64,000 bases of DNA from CAZIGK01 sp964538615 (GCA_964538615.1 CAZIGK010000003.1:1-64000), one strand, 5' to 3'; shown: positions 15,397-25,956, counted from the stretch's first letter. Notes: generated from the sequence alone by a model not told the origin. Numbers and translations: made by a program.

Positions 15397-17742
15397 ATGA
15401 CCATGCGTTCTCACATTATCGGTCTGGGTTTGCTGCTGTTATCCATGGTGCTGGCGCTATCGCTGCTGAGCTATCACCATGCGGATCCGTCATGGAACCA
15501 CACCTATACCGGTGCAACCCATAACTGGATGGGTAGTTTTGGTGCCTACAGTACGGATGTGCTGTTGCAGTTGTTCGGGCTGGCATCGGGGTTATTATGC
15601 CTGTGGTGCGCGGTAATGGGCTGGCGGTTGCTGCGTCGGCGGGGGGTGCGTTTTCCCTTTTTGCGTTTTACGGTGCTATTGGCGGCCATTTTGCCTGCCT
15701 GTGCTTTTTTGGCGTCATTAGAAGCCCCGCTGAGCTGGCCATTGGAAACCGGGTTAGGGGGTTGGGTGGGGTTTGTCTTCCACCAACGTCTGTTTGTCAA
15801 CGTGCCGGATTGGTTGTTGGGGATGGTGGGGTTTCTGTTGATGATGCCGCTGATCTGGCTGGCCATGTTGCGGCATCCGCACACTGAGGCGGTGGCCGTC
15901 CACGCCGAAACAGAAGAGGCAGACGATACCTATCGCCCCACCCTGACCGAGCGCATGCAGGATGGGCTGTATGCTTTGCTGGCGGTTTTGCCGCGTCCCT
16001 CTCTGCCGACCTTGCGGCTGTCTCGTCTGCGGCAGGAAACAGCGGATGCGGAGCGGGAGGAAGACGCACCGTCCGAACCTGTCAAACCACGTAAGCAGCC
16101 CCGCATTGCCGTCGGCAAAGCGGCTGCTGACTCGTCCGCCTCTAACGCGGGGCGCACCCCGCCGAAAGTAGAAGCGCGCACTCGCAAGGCTGCGCAATCC
16201 AGCTTGTCGTTAGCCGTGGAAGGGGACTATAACGCCCCATCCCTGAATCTGATGACCACGCCACCGGATAAGAGCAAACATCAGGTATCTCAGCAGGCCT
16301 TGCAGCAAAATGCCCGCCTGTTGGAATCCACTCTGGCGGATTTTGGGGTGAAAGGAACGATTTTGAATATTCGTCCCGGCCCTGTCGTCACCCTCTACGA
16401 GCTGGAACCTGCCCCCGGCACCAAATCCGCTCGTATTATTGGTCTGGCGGATGATATTGCCCGTTCCATGAGTGCGGTGTCTGCCCGTATTTCTGTTATT
16501 CCCGGTATGAACGCGATCGGTATAGAATTGCCGAACCAGAAGCGGGAGACGGTGTATTTTCGTGAAATGCTGGAAAGCGAGGCTTTCCAGAAGTCGGATA
16601 TGTCGCTGCCCATGTCGTTGGGGCATGATATTGGCGGGGCGCCACAAGTGGTGGATTTGGCCAAAATGCCGCATTTGCTGGTAGCGGGTACCACAGGTTC
16701 GGGGAAATCGGTCGGGGTGAACGCGATGATTCTCTCCCTGCTGTACAAGCTTTCGCCAGAGCAATGCAAGTTCATCATGGTGGACCCGAAAATGCTGGAG
16801 CTTTCCATCTACGACGGTATCCCGCATTTGTTATGCCCTGTTGTTACAGAGCCAGGCAAAGCCGTGGTTGCGCTGAAATGGGCGGTGAAAGAGATGGAAG
16901 ACCGCTACCGTCTGATGTCCAATTTAGGGGTGCGCAATATCACCGGCTATAACAAGCGTATTAAAGAAGCGCAGGAAAAAGGGGAAAGCCTGACCCGCCG
17001 GGTGCAAACCGGTTTCGACCCGGAGACAGGGCGTCCGATTATTGAGGAAATCCCCCTCGATATGAATCCACTGCCGTATATTGTGATTATTGTGGATGAA
17101 ATGGCAGATTTGATGCTGGTGGCGGGGAAGGATATTGAAGGCTCTATCCAGCGTTTGGCACAGATGGCGCGGGCAGCCGGTCTGCACCTGATTATGGCCA
17201 CACAGCGCCCTTCGGTGGATGTGATTACCGGGGTGATTAAGGCCAACTTCCCAACCCGTATCAGTTTTCAGGTGACCTCGAAAATTGATAGCCGTACCAT
17301 TCTGGGGGAACAGGGCGCCGAGCAACTGCTGGGCATGGGGGATATGTTGTATATGTCGGGTGGCAGCCGCATTACCCGTATCCATGGGCCGTTTGTCTCC
17401 GATCAGGAGGTGGATGCGGTGGTGAAACATCTGAAAACATTGGGTGAGCCGACCTACATTTCCGCTGTGACCGAAGGGGGCGATGATGACGAGGCAGGGG
17501 GTGAGGCGGACATTCCCGGCAATATTGGCGGTGGCAGTGGTGAAGAAGCGGAATTGTACCGCAAAGCGGTGGAAGTGGTGGTGCGGGACAAAAAACCCTC
17601 TACCAGCTATGTGCAGCGCCGGTTGAAAATTGGCTATAATAAAGCGGCTTCTCTGATTGAGCGCATGGAACAGGATGGTGTCATCAGCGCCCCCAACCAT
17701 GTCGGTAAACGGGAGATTTTATTGGGGCGGGATGAGGATTGA
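15397..17742 (+). CDS. ftsK: DNA translocase FtsK
   Basis: FtsK pumps chromosome-terminus DNA through the septum and activates XerCD at dif. The 781-residue form used here starts MTMRSHIIG; a GTG at 15349 would add 16 Cys-containing residues. About four membrane segments (residues 1-160) are followed by a short linker, the alpha/beta motor (Walker A GTTGSGKS at 431-438, Walker B IIVDEMADLM) and a C-terminal winged-helix gamma domain (LKIGYNKAASLIERMEQDG). The linker is short relative to E. coli FtsK, as is usual in this class. Confidence 0.95.
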   Translation: MTMRSHIIGLGLLLLSMVLALSLLSYHHADPSWNHTYTGATHNWMGSFGAYSTDVLLQLFGLASGLLCLWCAVMGWRLLRRRGVRFPFLRFTVLLAAILPACAFLASLEAPLSWPLETGLGGWVGFVFHQRLFVNVPDWLLGMVGFLLMMPLIWLAMLRHPHTEAVAVHAETEEADDTYRPTLTERMQDGLYALLAVLPRPSLPTLRLSRLRQETADAEREEDAPSEPVKPRKQPRIAVGKAAADSSASNAGRTPPKVEARTRKAAQSSLSLAVEGDYNAPSLNLMTTPPDKSKHQVSQQALQQNARLLESTLADFGVKGTILNIRPGPVVTLYELEPAPGTKSARIIGLADDIARSMSAVSARISVIPGMNAIGIELPNQKRETVYFREMLESEAFQKSDMSLPMSLGHDIGGAPQVVDLAKMPHLLVAGTTGSGKSVGVNAMILSLLYKLSPEQCKFIMVDPKMLELSIYDGIPHLLCPVVTEPGKAVVALKWAVKEMEDRYRLMSNLGVRNITGYNKRIKEAQEKGESLTRRVQTGFDPETGRPIIEEIPLDMNPLPYIVIIVDEMADLMLVAGKDIEGSIQRLAQMARAAGLHLIMATQRPSVDVITGVIKANFPTRISFQVTSKIDSRTILGEQGAEQLLGMGDMLYMSGGSRITRIHGPFVSDQEVDAVVKHLKTLGEPTYISAVTEGGDDDEAGGEADIPGNIGGGSGEEAELYRKAVEVVVRDKKPSTSYVQRRLKIGYNKAASLIERMEQDGVISAPNHVGKREILLGRDED

Positions 17743-17779
17743 TGCCCACCCTTGTATGCGAAGGGAAATATTGACACCG

Positions 17780-18220
17780 ATGGGCTTGCTACGTTCCACC
17801 CTGCTTCCCATGGCTGAAATGGCCGCCACCTGTGGTGAGGTGCCCATTGCCGCGGCTGTCGTGCGCGACGGGCACATCATCGCCACCGCGCATAATCTGG
17901 TGGAGACGCATCAGGATCCCACCGCTCATGCGGAGTTATTGGTGATTCGGGCGGCGGCGGCGAGGTTGGGGACGCCACGGCTGACAGATTGCGATCTCTA
18001 TGTCACGCTGGAACCCTGTGCCATGTGCGCACAGGCTATCAGCATGGCGCGCATCCGGCGTTTGGTCTTTGGTGCCTATGACCCGAAAGGCGGTGCGGTG
18101 GAACATGGGGCGAAGCTGTTTCAGCAGCCCACCTGCCATCATGCGCCAGAAGTGATTGGCGGCGTGATGGAGGCAGAATGCGGTGAGTTGCTGCGCCGCT
18201 TCTTTCAGCCGAAACGGTAG
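17780..18220 (+). CDS. tadA: tRNA adenosine(34) deaminase / cytidine-deaminase family
   Basis: The zinc site is complete: HAE (in TAHAELLVI) and PCxxC (LEPCAMCAQAI), with GEVPIAAAVV near the start. TadA converts A34 to inosine in tRNA-Arg(ACG). The ATG at 17780 (146 residues) fits the family length; earlier in-frame ATGs overlap the ftsK end and add unrelated residues. It reads on from ftsK and probably shares its transcript. Guanine deaminase is an alternative for this fold, but the motif context favours TadA. Confidence 0.88.
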   Translation: MGLLRSTLLPMAEMAATCGEVPIAAAVVRDGHIIATAHNLVETHQDPTAHAELLVIRAAAARLGTPRLTDCDLYVTLEPCAMCAQAISMARIRRLVFGAYDPKGGAVEHGAKLFQQPTCHHAPEVIGGVMEAECGELLRRFFQPKR

Positions 18221-18384
18221 AGAATGCGTCTGTAACCGTGCATTTTGTTAGGTTCAATCACCCTGTTTGCGCATATTTGGCAGCATTACCTGCATGATGC
18301 ACGAAAAGCCTGTGGAAAAATGCGCCAAATCCGTTAAGAATAGCGGCTGTTTTATTCTTCGTCACATGTACAAGGCGCATCCCC

Positions 18385-20067
18385 ATGTCCTACCAATATG
18401 TCTATACCATGCAAGGTGTCAGCAAAACCTATCCCGGTGGCCGCACGGTCATTAAAGATATCAGCCTGTCGTTTCTGCCGGGTGCCAAAATTGGGGTTAT
18501 TGGACATAACGGCGCTGGTAAATCCACGCTACTGCGCATTATGGCCGGGTGGGACAAGGAGTTTTCCGGCGAGGCATGGCCTGCCAAAGGTGCCAAAGTG
18601 GGGTATTTGCCGCAGGAGCCACAGTTGGATGCCAGCAAAAACGTGCTGGATAATATTATGGAGGCAGTGGCGGACAAAAAAGCCATTATCGATAAGTTTA
18701 ACGAGATTTCCATGCGCTTTGCAGAAGAAATGACCGATGATGAAATGAACAACCTCATTGCGGAGCAAGGGGAACTGCAAGAGCAAATTGATGCGCTGAA
18801 CCTGTGGGATTTGGAGCGCGAAATTGACATTGCGATGGACGCGCTGCGCTGCCCGGAAAAAGACGCGGATGTGACCAAACTCTCCGGTGGGGAGCGTCGT
18901 CGCGTTGCGCTGTGCCGCCTGCTGCTGGAACAGCCGGATATGCTGCTGTTGGATGAACCCACTAACCACCTGGATGCGGAATCTGTCGCGTGGTTGGAAA
19001 ACCATCTGAAAAGCTACAAAGGCTGCGTGATTCTCGTGACGCACGATCGTTATTTCCTCGATAACATTACCGAGTGGATTTTAGAGCTGGATCGGGGGAT
19101 TGGCGTGCCGTGGAAAGGCAGCTACGCCAGCTGGCTGGAGCAGAAAGAAGCGCGTCTGGCCAATGAGGATAAAGAAGAATCCTCCCGTCAGAAGCAATTG
19201 CAGCGGGAATTGGAGTGGATTCGTCAATCGCCCAAAGCCCGTCAGTCTAAGAGCAAGGCGCGGATTAAGGCGTTTGAGGAACTATCCAATAAAAAGCGGG
19301 AAGCCCTGTATGGCAAAGCGCAAATTGTTATCCCCAAACCGCCAAAGCTGGGGCAGCGGGTCATTGATGCCAGCCATATCAGCAAAGGGTTTGGTGACCG
19401 TATGCTGGTGGATGATTTCTCCTTCTCTGTCCCTCCGGGAGCCATTGTGGGCATTATTGGGCCGAACGGCGCGGGGAAAACCACCTTTTTCCGCATGCTG
19501 ACCGGACAGGAAAAGCCGGATTCTGGCAGCATTACCTTCGGGGATAGTGTGAAACTGGGCTATATTGACCAAAGCCGCGATAGCCTGACCGATAGCAAGA
19601 ACGTGTGGGAAGAAATTTCCAACGGCGATGAAGTGATTGATCTGGGGGACGGGCAGGTGAATAGCCGCGCTTATGTTTCTTCCTTCAATTTCAAAGGGGC
19701 GGATCAGCAGAAGAAGGTTGGCCAGCTTTCCGGTGGGGAGCGTAACCGCGTGCATTTGGCGAAAATGCTGCGCGAAGGTGCTAACGTATTGCTGCTGGAC
19801 GAACCCACCAACGATCTGGACGTGGATACCCTGCGCGCACTGGAAGATGCGATTATGGAGTTTGCGGGCTGCGTGATGGTTATCAGCCACGATCGCTGGT
19901 TCCTTGACCGTATTGCCACCCACATTATTGCCTTTGAAGGCGATAGCCATGTGGAATATTTTGAAGGCAATTTCGCGGATTATGAAGAGGACAAAAAACG
20001 CCGCCTCGGTGAAGATGCCCTCACCCCGAAACGCATTAAATACAAGCCGCTGAAACGCGCTGCGTAA
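18385..20067 (+). CDS. ettA: energy-dependent translational throttle protein EttA (ABC-F)
   Basis: A ribosome-associated ABC-F ATPase that binds the E site and gates the first elongation steps according to ADP/ATP ratio. The 560-residue length is diagnostic for EttA. It has two ATPase cassettes without membrane segments (Walker A GHNGAGKST near 39-47 and GPNGAGKTT near 359; signatures LSGGERRRVAL and LSGGERNRVHL; both Walker B motifs followed by EPTN) and the Lys/Glu-rich linker between them. The ending, near KYKPLKRAA, matches the family. Confidence 0.94.
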   Translation: MSYQYVYTMQGVSKTYPGGRTVIKDISLSFLPGAKIGVIGHNGAGKSTLLRIMAGWDKEFSGEAWPAKGAKVGYLPQEPQLDASKNVLDNIMEAVADKKAIIDKFNEISMRFAEEMTDDEMNNLIAEQGELQEQIDALNLWDLEREIDIAMDALRCPEKDADVTKLSGGERRRVALCRLLLEQPDMLLLDEPTNHLDAESVAWLENHLKSYKGCVILVTHDRYFLDNITEWILELDRGIGVPWKGSYASWLEQKEARLANEDKEESSRQKQLQRELEWIRQSPKARQSKSKARIKAFEELSNKKREALYGKAQIVIPKPPKLGQRVIDASHISKGFGDRMLVDDFSFSVPPGAIVGIIGPNGAGKTTFFRMLTGQEKPDSGSITFGDSVKLGYIDQSRDSLTDSKNVWEEISNGDEVIDLGDGQVNSRAYVSSFNFKGADQQKKVGQLSGGERNRVHLAKMLREGANVLLLDEPTNDLDVDTLRALEDAIMEFAGCVMVISHDRWFLDRIATHIIAFEGDSHVEYFEGNFADYEEDKKRRLGEDALTPKRIKYKPLKRAA

Positions 20068-20068
20068 A

Positions 20069-20638
20069 ATGTTTGCTGACTTACACACGGGCGCACTTTT
20101 GGTTTTAAGTGCCCCTTCTTTGTGCTTGAGTAATAGTTCAGTTTCAAGCCATTGGTCGGAAATTATTACCCAAGTCATCCCGGCAGTGATGGGTATTTTA
20201 GGCGTGTTGCTAGGGGGTTATGCAACTTTTCATTATCAATTAAAGCAGAGCAAACTTGAAAAGGCTCGTGTAGCAGCGGCTGCTTTTCGGAAGCTTTACT
20301 ATGATATGATGCCCAGACCCACATGCGTTCAGGACTATGGAGAGGCTAGGGTGAACGTTGCATTTTCTTTCGGTCGAATTTATGCCTCGATTATTAGATA
20401 TAACGCTGAGTATCTCGGCGATATTCCAACTAAATTTCAAAAGAAATTTATTGAAATAGAAAAATTACTGGCTGTTGCTGCTCGCGAGTTTTTGGGAATT
20501 GACGATCCAATTTTCACTTGGCGCGGTGGCGCTATTGACCCAAATCGCGAACCAGATGAGGCGTCATTAGACAAAGCGGATGAAATTGTATCCTTTTTTG
20601 ATGAAATGTTAAAAGCTTCGTATCGCTCATTTCAATGA
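20069..20638 (+). CDS. membrane-anchored protein of unknown function, atypical composition
   Basis: 189 residues with one hydrophobic segment (about 36-58, IPAVMGILGVLLGGYATF), followed by a helical cytoplasmic part (YDMMPRP, FGRIYASIIRYN, KLLAVAAREFLG). I know no family for it. It begins one base after the ettA stop. Its codons are clearly more A+T-rich than those of its neighbours, which suggests acquisition. It converges on mutS with 17 bases between stops and no terminator. Internal start codons are possible. Confidence 0.65.
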   Translation: MFADLHTGALLVLSAPSLCLSNSSVSSHWSEIITQVIPAVMGILGVLLGGYATFHYQLKQSKLEKARVAAAAFRKLYYDMMPRPTCVQDYGEARVNVAFSFGRIYASIIRYNAEYLGDIPTKFQKKFIEIEKLLAVAAREFLGIDDPIFTWRGGAIDPNREPDEASLDKADEIVSFFDEMLKASYRSFQ

Positions 20639-20655
20639 GGGAGGGTAATTGCTCT

Positions 20656-23403
20656 TTAGTGAATATGCTTCAACGCATACAGCGCTTCCAATGCCTCACG
20701 GGGGGAGAGGTCATCCGGCTGGAGGCTATCCAGCAGGCGTACAACAGCCTCGGCGCGTGGGTCTGTTGGGGGGGCAGATGGAACAGGCGGTGTTGCCAGA
20801 TGCGCATAGGGGTTATCATGGTTGGCGGTGTTTGCATCCTGCGTATCGGTGAAGGCAAACAGGGGCAGGTCATCCGCCAGTTTTTTAGCCAGTGTTTGCC
20901 CTTCATTTTGCTCCAGCAGGTGCAGTACTTCCCCGGCGCGTTGCAGCACAGCCTGCGGTAAGCCAGCCAGTTTTGCCACGTGAATCCCGTAGGAGCGGTC
21001 GGCATTGCCGGAGGCCACTTCATGCAAAAACACCACATTGCCCTGCCATTCTTTCACCCGTAAATGGTGGCAGGCTACATGCGCCAGCTTGGTCGCCAAT
21101 GCGGTGAGTTCGTGGTAATGGGTGGCAAAAATGCCCCGGCAGCGGTTATGACCCTGCAAATGTTCCACCACGGCCCAGGCAATGGAAAGCCCGTCAAAGG
21201 TGGCGGTGCCACGGCCAATTTCATCCAGAATCACCAGCGATTTTTCGGTGGCCTGATGCAAAATGGTGGCGGTTTCCACCATTTCCACCATGAAGGTGGA
21301 ACGCCCACGTGCCAGATCATCCGCTGCGCCGACCCGGCTGAAACAGCGATCCACCACGCCGATATGCGCGGCTTCTGCGGGGACAAAGCAACCAATTTGC
21401 GCCAGAATCGCAATCAGTGCATTTTGCCGTAGAAAGGTCGATTTACCCGCCATGTTCGGGCCGGTCAGCAGCCAGAGTGTTTGGGCGTCTTCCAGGCGGC
21501 AATCATTGGCGACAAAGGGGGCTTCCCCCTGTTTGCGCAGGGCCTGCGCCACCACCGGGTGACGCCCTTGCGTGATGTGAAAAGCGGTCGAATCATCCAC
21601 TTTGGGCAGGCAATAGCCTTCTTCCACGGCAAGGGTGGCGAAGCTGGCCAGCACATCCAGCCATGCCATGGCCTGTGCGGTGGCGGCAATGCCAGCGGCG
21701 TGGGTCAGTACATCGGCCAGTAACTCCTGAAACAGTGCCAGTTCCATGTTTAGGGCTTTGTCTTTGGCTTCAATGATATGGCGTTCCAGCTCCACCAGTT
21801 CATCCGTGGAGAAGCGCATGGCTCCGGCCATGCTTTGGCGGTGGATGAACGGGCCTTCCGGCTTGTGGCGGATTTTATCCTTGTGGGTGGCCGTGACCTC
21901 AATGAAATAGCCGAGCACGTTATTATGTTTGATTTTGAGGGTATTGACGCCTGTTTGCTCCATATACTGCTGTTGCAGGGCGGCAATGAGTTTTTTGCTA
22001 TGGTCGCGCACTTCCCGAATGCTATCCAAAGCACCGCTGAATCCTTCCCGAATAAAGCCACCATCCCGCGCCAGCATACCAGGGCTTTCCACCAATGCTT
22101 CCGCCAGTTTGCTGCGCAGCTCTGCAAATTGCCCCAGTTGATGTTCCAGTTCCTGCAAGAGTGGAGGGATTTCCTCGCGGTTTTGGAAGGAGAGAAGAAT
22201 TTTCAGGGCACCCGCCTGCGCCAGTCCATCGCGCAGCATGGCCAAATCCCGCGGGGTACCGCGCTGCAGGCAAATGCGGGAGAGGGCGCGTTCCATATCC
22301 GGCAGGGCTTTGAGGCGGCTTTGCAGTTCTTCCCGGCTGGTAGAGTGGTTTTTCAACCAGTCAGCAGCCTGTTGGCGGGCATGAATAGCGGCGACATCCA
22401 GCAGGGGGCTGGCCAGCACCTCCGCCAGCAGGCGGGAACCCGCAGCCGACGCTGTGCGGTCAATGCAATGGCGCAAGCTGCCACGTTTATGGCCATCCAG
22501 CGTGGTGATAAGCTCCAGGTTACGGCGGGTGGCAGCATCCATTTGCATGGCGTGGCGGGTAGAGCGAATCTGCGGGCGTTCCATGCGGGGCAGGGCGCCT
22601 TTTTGCGTCAGTTCCAGATAGTCCAGCAAAGCGGCGGCGGCCGAAAGGCAGGCGGCATCCAGTGCGCCGAGGCTATCCAGCACGTCTAGTTGGTACAGGG
22701 CTTTTAAGTGCCTCTCCCCGGCTTCCGGTTTGAAGCAACTATCCGGCTGCGGGGTGAGAATGGAGGCATATTCCTGCCACAGGCTTTGTAGTTCCGGTTG
22801 GCCGAAACTCTGGTCACTGACCAGCAACTCCGCAGGGTTGATGCGCGCAATTTCCGCCGCCAATTGCGGCAGGGTCAGGGGTAGCAAGGAAAAACTGCCG
22901 GTGGAAACATCGGTCCAACTCAGGGCAAACTGGCCTTTATAGTGCCCCAGCGCAGCCAGATAATGGTGACCCGTGGCTTCCAGCAGTGTGTCTTCGGTCA
23001 CGGTGCCGGGGGTAATAATGCGCACCACATCCCGCATCACCACAGCTTTGTGGCCGCGCTTTTTCGCTTCCGCCGGGTCTTCCATCTGTTCGCAAATGGC
23101 CACCTTAAAACCGCAGGCAATCAGCTTTTGCAGATAGCTTTCGTGGCTGTGCGCGGGTACTCCGCACATAGGAATAGGGGCGTCCAAATGGCTTCCACGC
23201 TGGGTTAGGGCGATATTGAGGGCATCGGAGGCGGTTTTGGCATCGTCAAAAAACAGTTCGTAAAAATCTCCCATACGGTAGAATAATAACATTTCCCGAT
23301 GGCGCGATTTCAACTCCAGATATTGGCGCATGGCAGGCGTGGCGGTTTGCAGGCTATGCTGGCTGAAGAGGTCTGCGTTGGGTGCATGGGCGGGTTGAGC
23401 CAT
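20656..23403 (-). CDS. mutS: DNA mismatch repair ATPase MutS
   Basis: 915 residues, within the MutS range. The mismatch-probing Phe-x-Glu is present (GDFYELFF, about 46-53), and the ATPase has Walker A GPNMAGKST, the Walker B around LVILDEIGRGTATFDG, and the conserved ATHYHEL histidines. The C-terminal tail carries the short helix-turn-helix dimerisation region. No mutL is in the window. It is divergent from maeB. Confidence 0.97.
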   Translation of the reverse strand: MAQPAHAPNADLFSQHSLQTATPAMRQYLELKSRHREMLLFYRMGDFYELFFDDAKTASDALNIALTQRGSHLDAPIPMCGVPAHSHESYLQKLIACGFKVAICEQMEDPAEAKKRGHKAVVMRDVVRIITPGTVTEDTLLEATGHHYLAALGHYKGQFALSWTDVSTGSFSLLPLTLPQLAAEIARINPAELLVSDQSFGQPELQSLWQEYASILTPQPDSCFKPEAGERHLKALYQLDVLDSLGALDAACLSAAAALLDYLELTQKGALPRMERPQIRSTRHAMQMDAATRRNLELITTLDGHKRGSLRHCIDRTASAAGSRLLAEVLASPLLDVAAIHARQQAADWLKNHSTSREELQSRLKALPDMERALSRICLQRGTPRDLAMLRDGLAQAGALKILLSFQNREEIPPLLQELEHQLGQFAELRSKLAEALVESPGMLARDGGFIREGFSGALDSIREVRDHSKKLIAALQQQYMEQTGVNTLKIKHNNVLGYFIEVTATHKDKIRHKPEGPFIHRQSMAGAMRFSTDELVELERHIIEAKDKALNMELALFQELLADVLTHAAGIAATAQAMAWLDVLASFATLAVEEGYCLPKVDDSTAFHITQGRHPVVAQALRKQGEAPFVANDCRLEDAQTLWLLTGPNMAGKSTFLRQNALIAILAQIGCFVPAEAAHIGVVDRCFSRVGAADDLARGRSTFMVEMVETATILHQATEKSLVILDEIGRGTATFDGLSIAWAVVEHLQGHNRCRGIFATHYHELTALATKLAHVACHHLRVKEWQGNVVFLHEVASGNADRSYGIHVAKLAGLPQAVLQRAGEVLHLLEQNEGQTLAKKLADDLPLFAFTDTQDANTANHDNPYAHLATPPVPSAPPTDPRAEAVVRLLDSLQPDDLSPREALEALYALKHIH

Positions 23404-23459
23404 TGGAAAACCTTGTTTTTTGTGCAGCGCAATAAGTGCGGGTCTGTATCAAGTTTGCT

Positions 23460-23488
23460 TTGACTTTGCCGGGGCACTCTCCTACGTT
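23460..23488 (+). promoter_or_regulatory. candidate promoter of maeB
   Basis: TTGACT (23460-23465, 5/6), a 17-bp spacer and TACGTT (23483-23488, 3/6) lie in the mutS-maeB divergent gap, about 115 bases before the maeB ATG. The -10 is poor, so this is tentative. Confidence 0.3.
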
Positions 23489-23604
23489 CTTAACGATTTT
23501 TTCAATTTCTGCAACAACAGCCCCCCATCCGGCCTGTAGCCGATGCGACGGGTGAATGCTGTAATGAGTTGAAAAGAATATTTTTTATTCGGGGCAAGGG
23601 TACC

Positions 23605-25938
23605 ATGACGCCAGAGACGAACAGCATGATGAATGAACCAAAACAGGAACGCGTGACCGAAGAAGCTGCGCTGCGCTTCCACGAGCAGGGCACCCCCGGA
23701 AAAATTGCGGTGCAGCCGACCAAACCGCTGATGACGCAACGGGATTTGTCACTGGCGTATTCCCCTGGTGTGGCTTTTCCTTGCCTGAAAATTGCTGAAA
23801 ATCCGGATGATGCCTATCGCTATACCGCCAAGGGGAACATGGTGGCGGTGATCTCCAACGGTACTGCCGTGCTGGGGCTGGGTAAACTGGGGGCGCTGGC
23901 TTCTAAACCAGTGATGGAGGGAAAGTCTGTCCTCTTTAAACGCTTTGCGGATATTGATTCTATTGACGTGGAAGTGGATACCACGGATCCGGACGAGTTT
24001 ATCAATGCTGTGAAATATCTGGGGCCAAGCTGGGGGGGTATCAATCTGGAAGATATTGCCGCGCCGGAATGCTTTATCATTGAACAAAAACTGAAAGAAC
24101 TGATGGATATTCCGGTGTTCCACGATGACCAGCACGGAACTGCCATTATTACCGCCGCCGGGCTTATCAATGCCGTGCATCTGACGGGTCGTAAAATGGC
24201 AGATCTGAAACTGGTGGTGTTGGGTGCCGGTGCCGCGGGTATTGCCTGCGTGGAACTGGCCAAGAGCATGGGCGTGAAAAACGCATTGCTGGTGGACCGC
24301 GATGGGGTGATTTACAAAGGCCGTGAAGCGGGTATGAACCAGTGGAAATCTGCCCATGCCGCGGAAACCACCGACCGCACGCTGGAAGACGCGATGCGGG
24401 GTGCGGATGTATTTTATGGTCTGGCCGGAAAAGGCGCCATTACCAAAGAACATGTGGCGACCATGGCGCCCAACCCCATTATTTTCGCTATGGCGAACCC
24501 CGATCCGGAAATTACGCCGGAAGAGGTGCTGGAAGTGCGTCAGGACGCTATTATTGCGACGGGTCGCTCTGATTACCCGAATCAGGTGAATAATGTCATG
24601 GGGTTCCCCTATATTTTCCGTGGTGCGCTGGATGTGCATGCGCGGGAAATTAACGAAGAGATGAAAATTGCGGCAGCGCAGGCATTGGCAGCTCTGGCGC
24701 GGGAAGAAGTGCCGGAGGAGGTGTCTGCGGCGTATGGCGGGCGTAAATTATCCTACGGGCCGGGGTATATTATTCCTGTACCATTTGACCCCCGTCTGAT
24801 TACGGAGATTCCGGCAGCGGTAGCCAAAGCCGCCATGGAAACCGGTGTGGCGCGCAAACCCATTGCGGATTTTATGGAATATAAGCGCACCTTGCGTTCC
24901 CGTCTTGACCCTACCGTAAACAGCATGAGCCTGATTTATGAGCGGGTGAAAAAAGCCCCGAAACGCGTGATTTTTGCAGAAGGGGAAGAGGAGAAAATGA
25001 TTCAGGCCGCCATTCAGTGGCGGGATATGGGCTATGGTACCCCCATTCTGGTTGGGCGCGAGCTGGAAATTGAAGCGGCCATGAACCGCATGAACATCCA
25101 AAACCGCGAAGGCATTGAAGTGACCAATGCCGCGATTAACCCCAACGTGGATCGCTACATTGATACACTGTACAAACGCCTGCAACGTCAGGGCTATTTG
25201 CACCGCGATATCAACCGGATGGTGAAAAACGACCGGAATATCTATGCCGCATGTATGCTGGCCGCCGGGGATGGTGACGCCATGATTACCGGTAGCACCC
25301 GTAATTACTCTGTCTCCTTTGAAGATGTGACCAAAGTGATTGGTCCGAAAGCGGGGAAACGCGTGATTGGGGTGTCCGTGGTGATTACCGGCAAGGGCGC
25401 CTATTTCATCTCTGATACGGCGGTACATGAATTGCCGACACCGGAAGAGCTGGCGGATATTACGGAACAAACGGTAGAGTTTGCCCGTCATATGGGACAT
25501 GACCCACGGGCGGCCTTGCTGTCTTTCTCCAACTACGGGAACCCGATTCGGGAAAAGACCGAGCGCATCCGTCAGGCGGTGGATGTGTTGCACCAGCGTG
25601 CCATTGACTTTGAATGTGACGGTGAACTCTCGCCGGAAGTGGCGCTGAACAAGGAACTGCTGGCACTTTACCCATTCAGCAAGCTGTCTGAACCTGCCAA
25701 CGTATTGATTATGCCAGCGCTGCATTCGGCGCATATTTCCTCCCACATGTTACAGGAACTGGGCGGCGGAACGGTGGTCGGGCCGATTCTGGTAGGCTTG
25801 GAAAAACCAGTGCAGATTGTGCAGATGAGCGCCACCCTGAGCGAGATTCTGAACATGGCGGCATTGGCGGCTTCCAGCGCGGAAACGGTGGCTGATGGCC
25901 AGACGGCTCTCAGCACCGATGTGGCGGCTGCGGCGTAA
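23605..25938 (+). CDS. maeB: NADP-dependent malic enzyme with phosphotransacetylase-like domain
   Basis: Decarboxylates malate to pyruvate with NADP+. The start at 23605 follows AAGGG; residues upstream in the frame are not family-like. The N-terminal malic-enzyme half (about 1-430) has SPGVAFPCLKI, the FHDDQHGTA metal site and the LGAGAAGIA Rossmann loop. The C-terminal half (about 430-777) is a phosphate acetyltransferase-like domain, often catalytically inactive and regulatory, sensing acetyl-CoA. The 777-residue fused form is the usual proteobacterial MaeB. Confidence 0.95.
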   Translation: MTPETNSMMNEPKQERVTEEAALRFHEQGTPGKIAVQPTKPLMTQRDLSLAYSPGVAFPCLKIAENPDDAYRYTAKGNMVAVISNGTAVLGLGKLGALASKPVMEGKSVLFKRFADIDSIDVEVDTTDPDEFINAVKYLGPSWGGINLEDIAAPECFIIEQKLKELMDIPVFHDDQHGTAIITAAGLINAVHLTGRKMADLKLVVLGAGAAGIACVELAKSMGVKNALLVDRDGVIYKGREAGMNQWKSAHAAETTDRTLEDAMRGADVFYGLAGKGAITKEHVATMAPNPIIFAMANPDPEITPEEVLEVRQDAIIATGRSDYPNQVNNVMGFPYIFRGALDVHAREINEEMKIAAAQALAALAREEVPEEVSAAYGGRKLSYGPGYIIPVPFDPRLITEIPAAVAKAAMETGVARKPIADFMEYKRTLRSRLDPTVNSMSLIYERVKKAPKRVIFAEGEEEKMIQAAIQWRDMGYGTPILVGRELEIEAAMNRMNIQNREGIEVTNAAINPNVDRYIDTLYKRLQRQGYLHRDINRMVKNDRNIYAACMLAAGDGDAMITGSTRNYSVSFEDVTKVIGPKAGKRVIGVSVVITGKGAYFISDTAVHELPTPEELADITEQTVEFARHMGHDPRAALLSFSNYGNPIREKTERIRQAVDVLHQRAIDFECDGELSPEVALNKELLALYPFSKLSEPANVLIMPALHSAHISSHMLQELGGGTVVGPILVGLEKPVQIVQMSATLSEILNMAALAASSAETVADGQTALSTDVAAAA

Positions 25939-25956
25939 ACGACAGGGCTATCATGG

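Noticed and set aside
24748..25746. 332-residue ORF antisense to maeB
   Set aside because: Lies wholly under the phosphotransacetylase-like half of maeB, no start signal, His/Arg-rich shadow.
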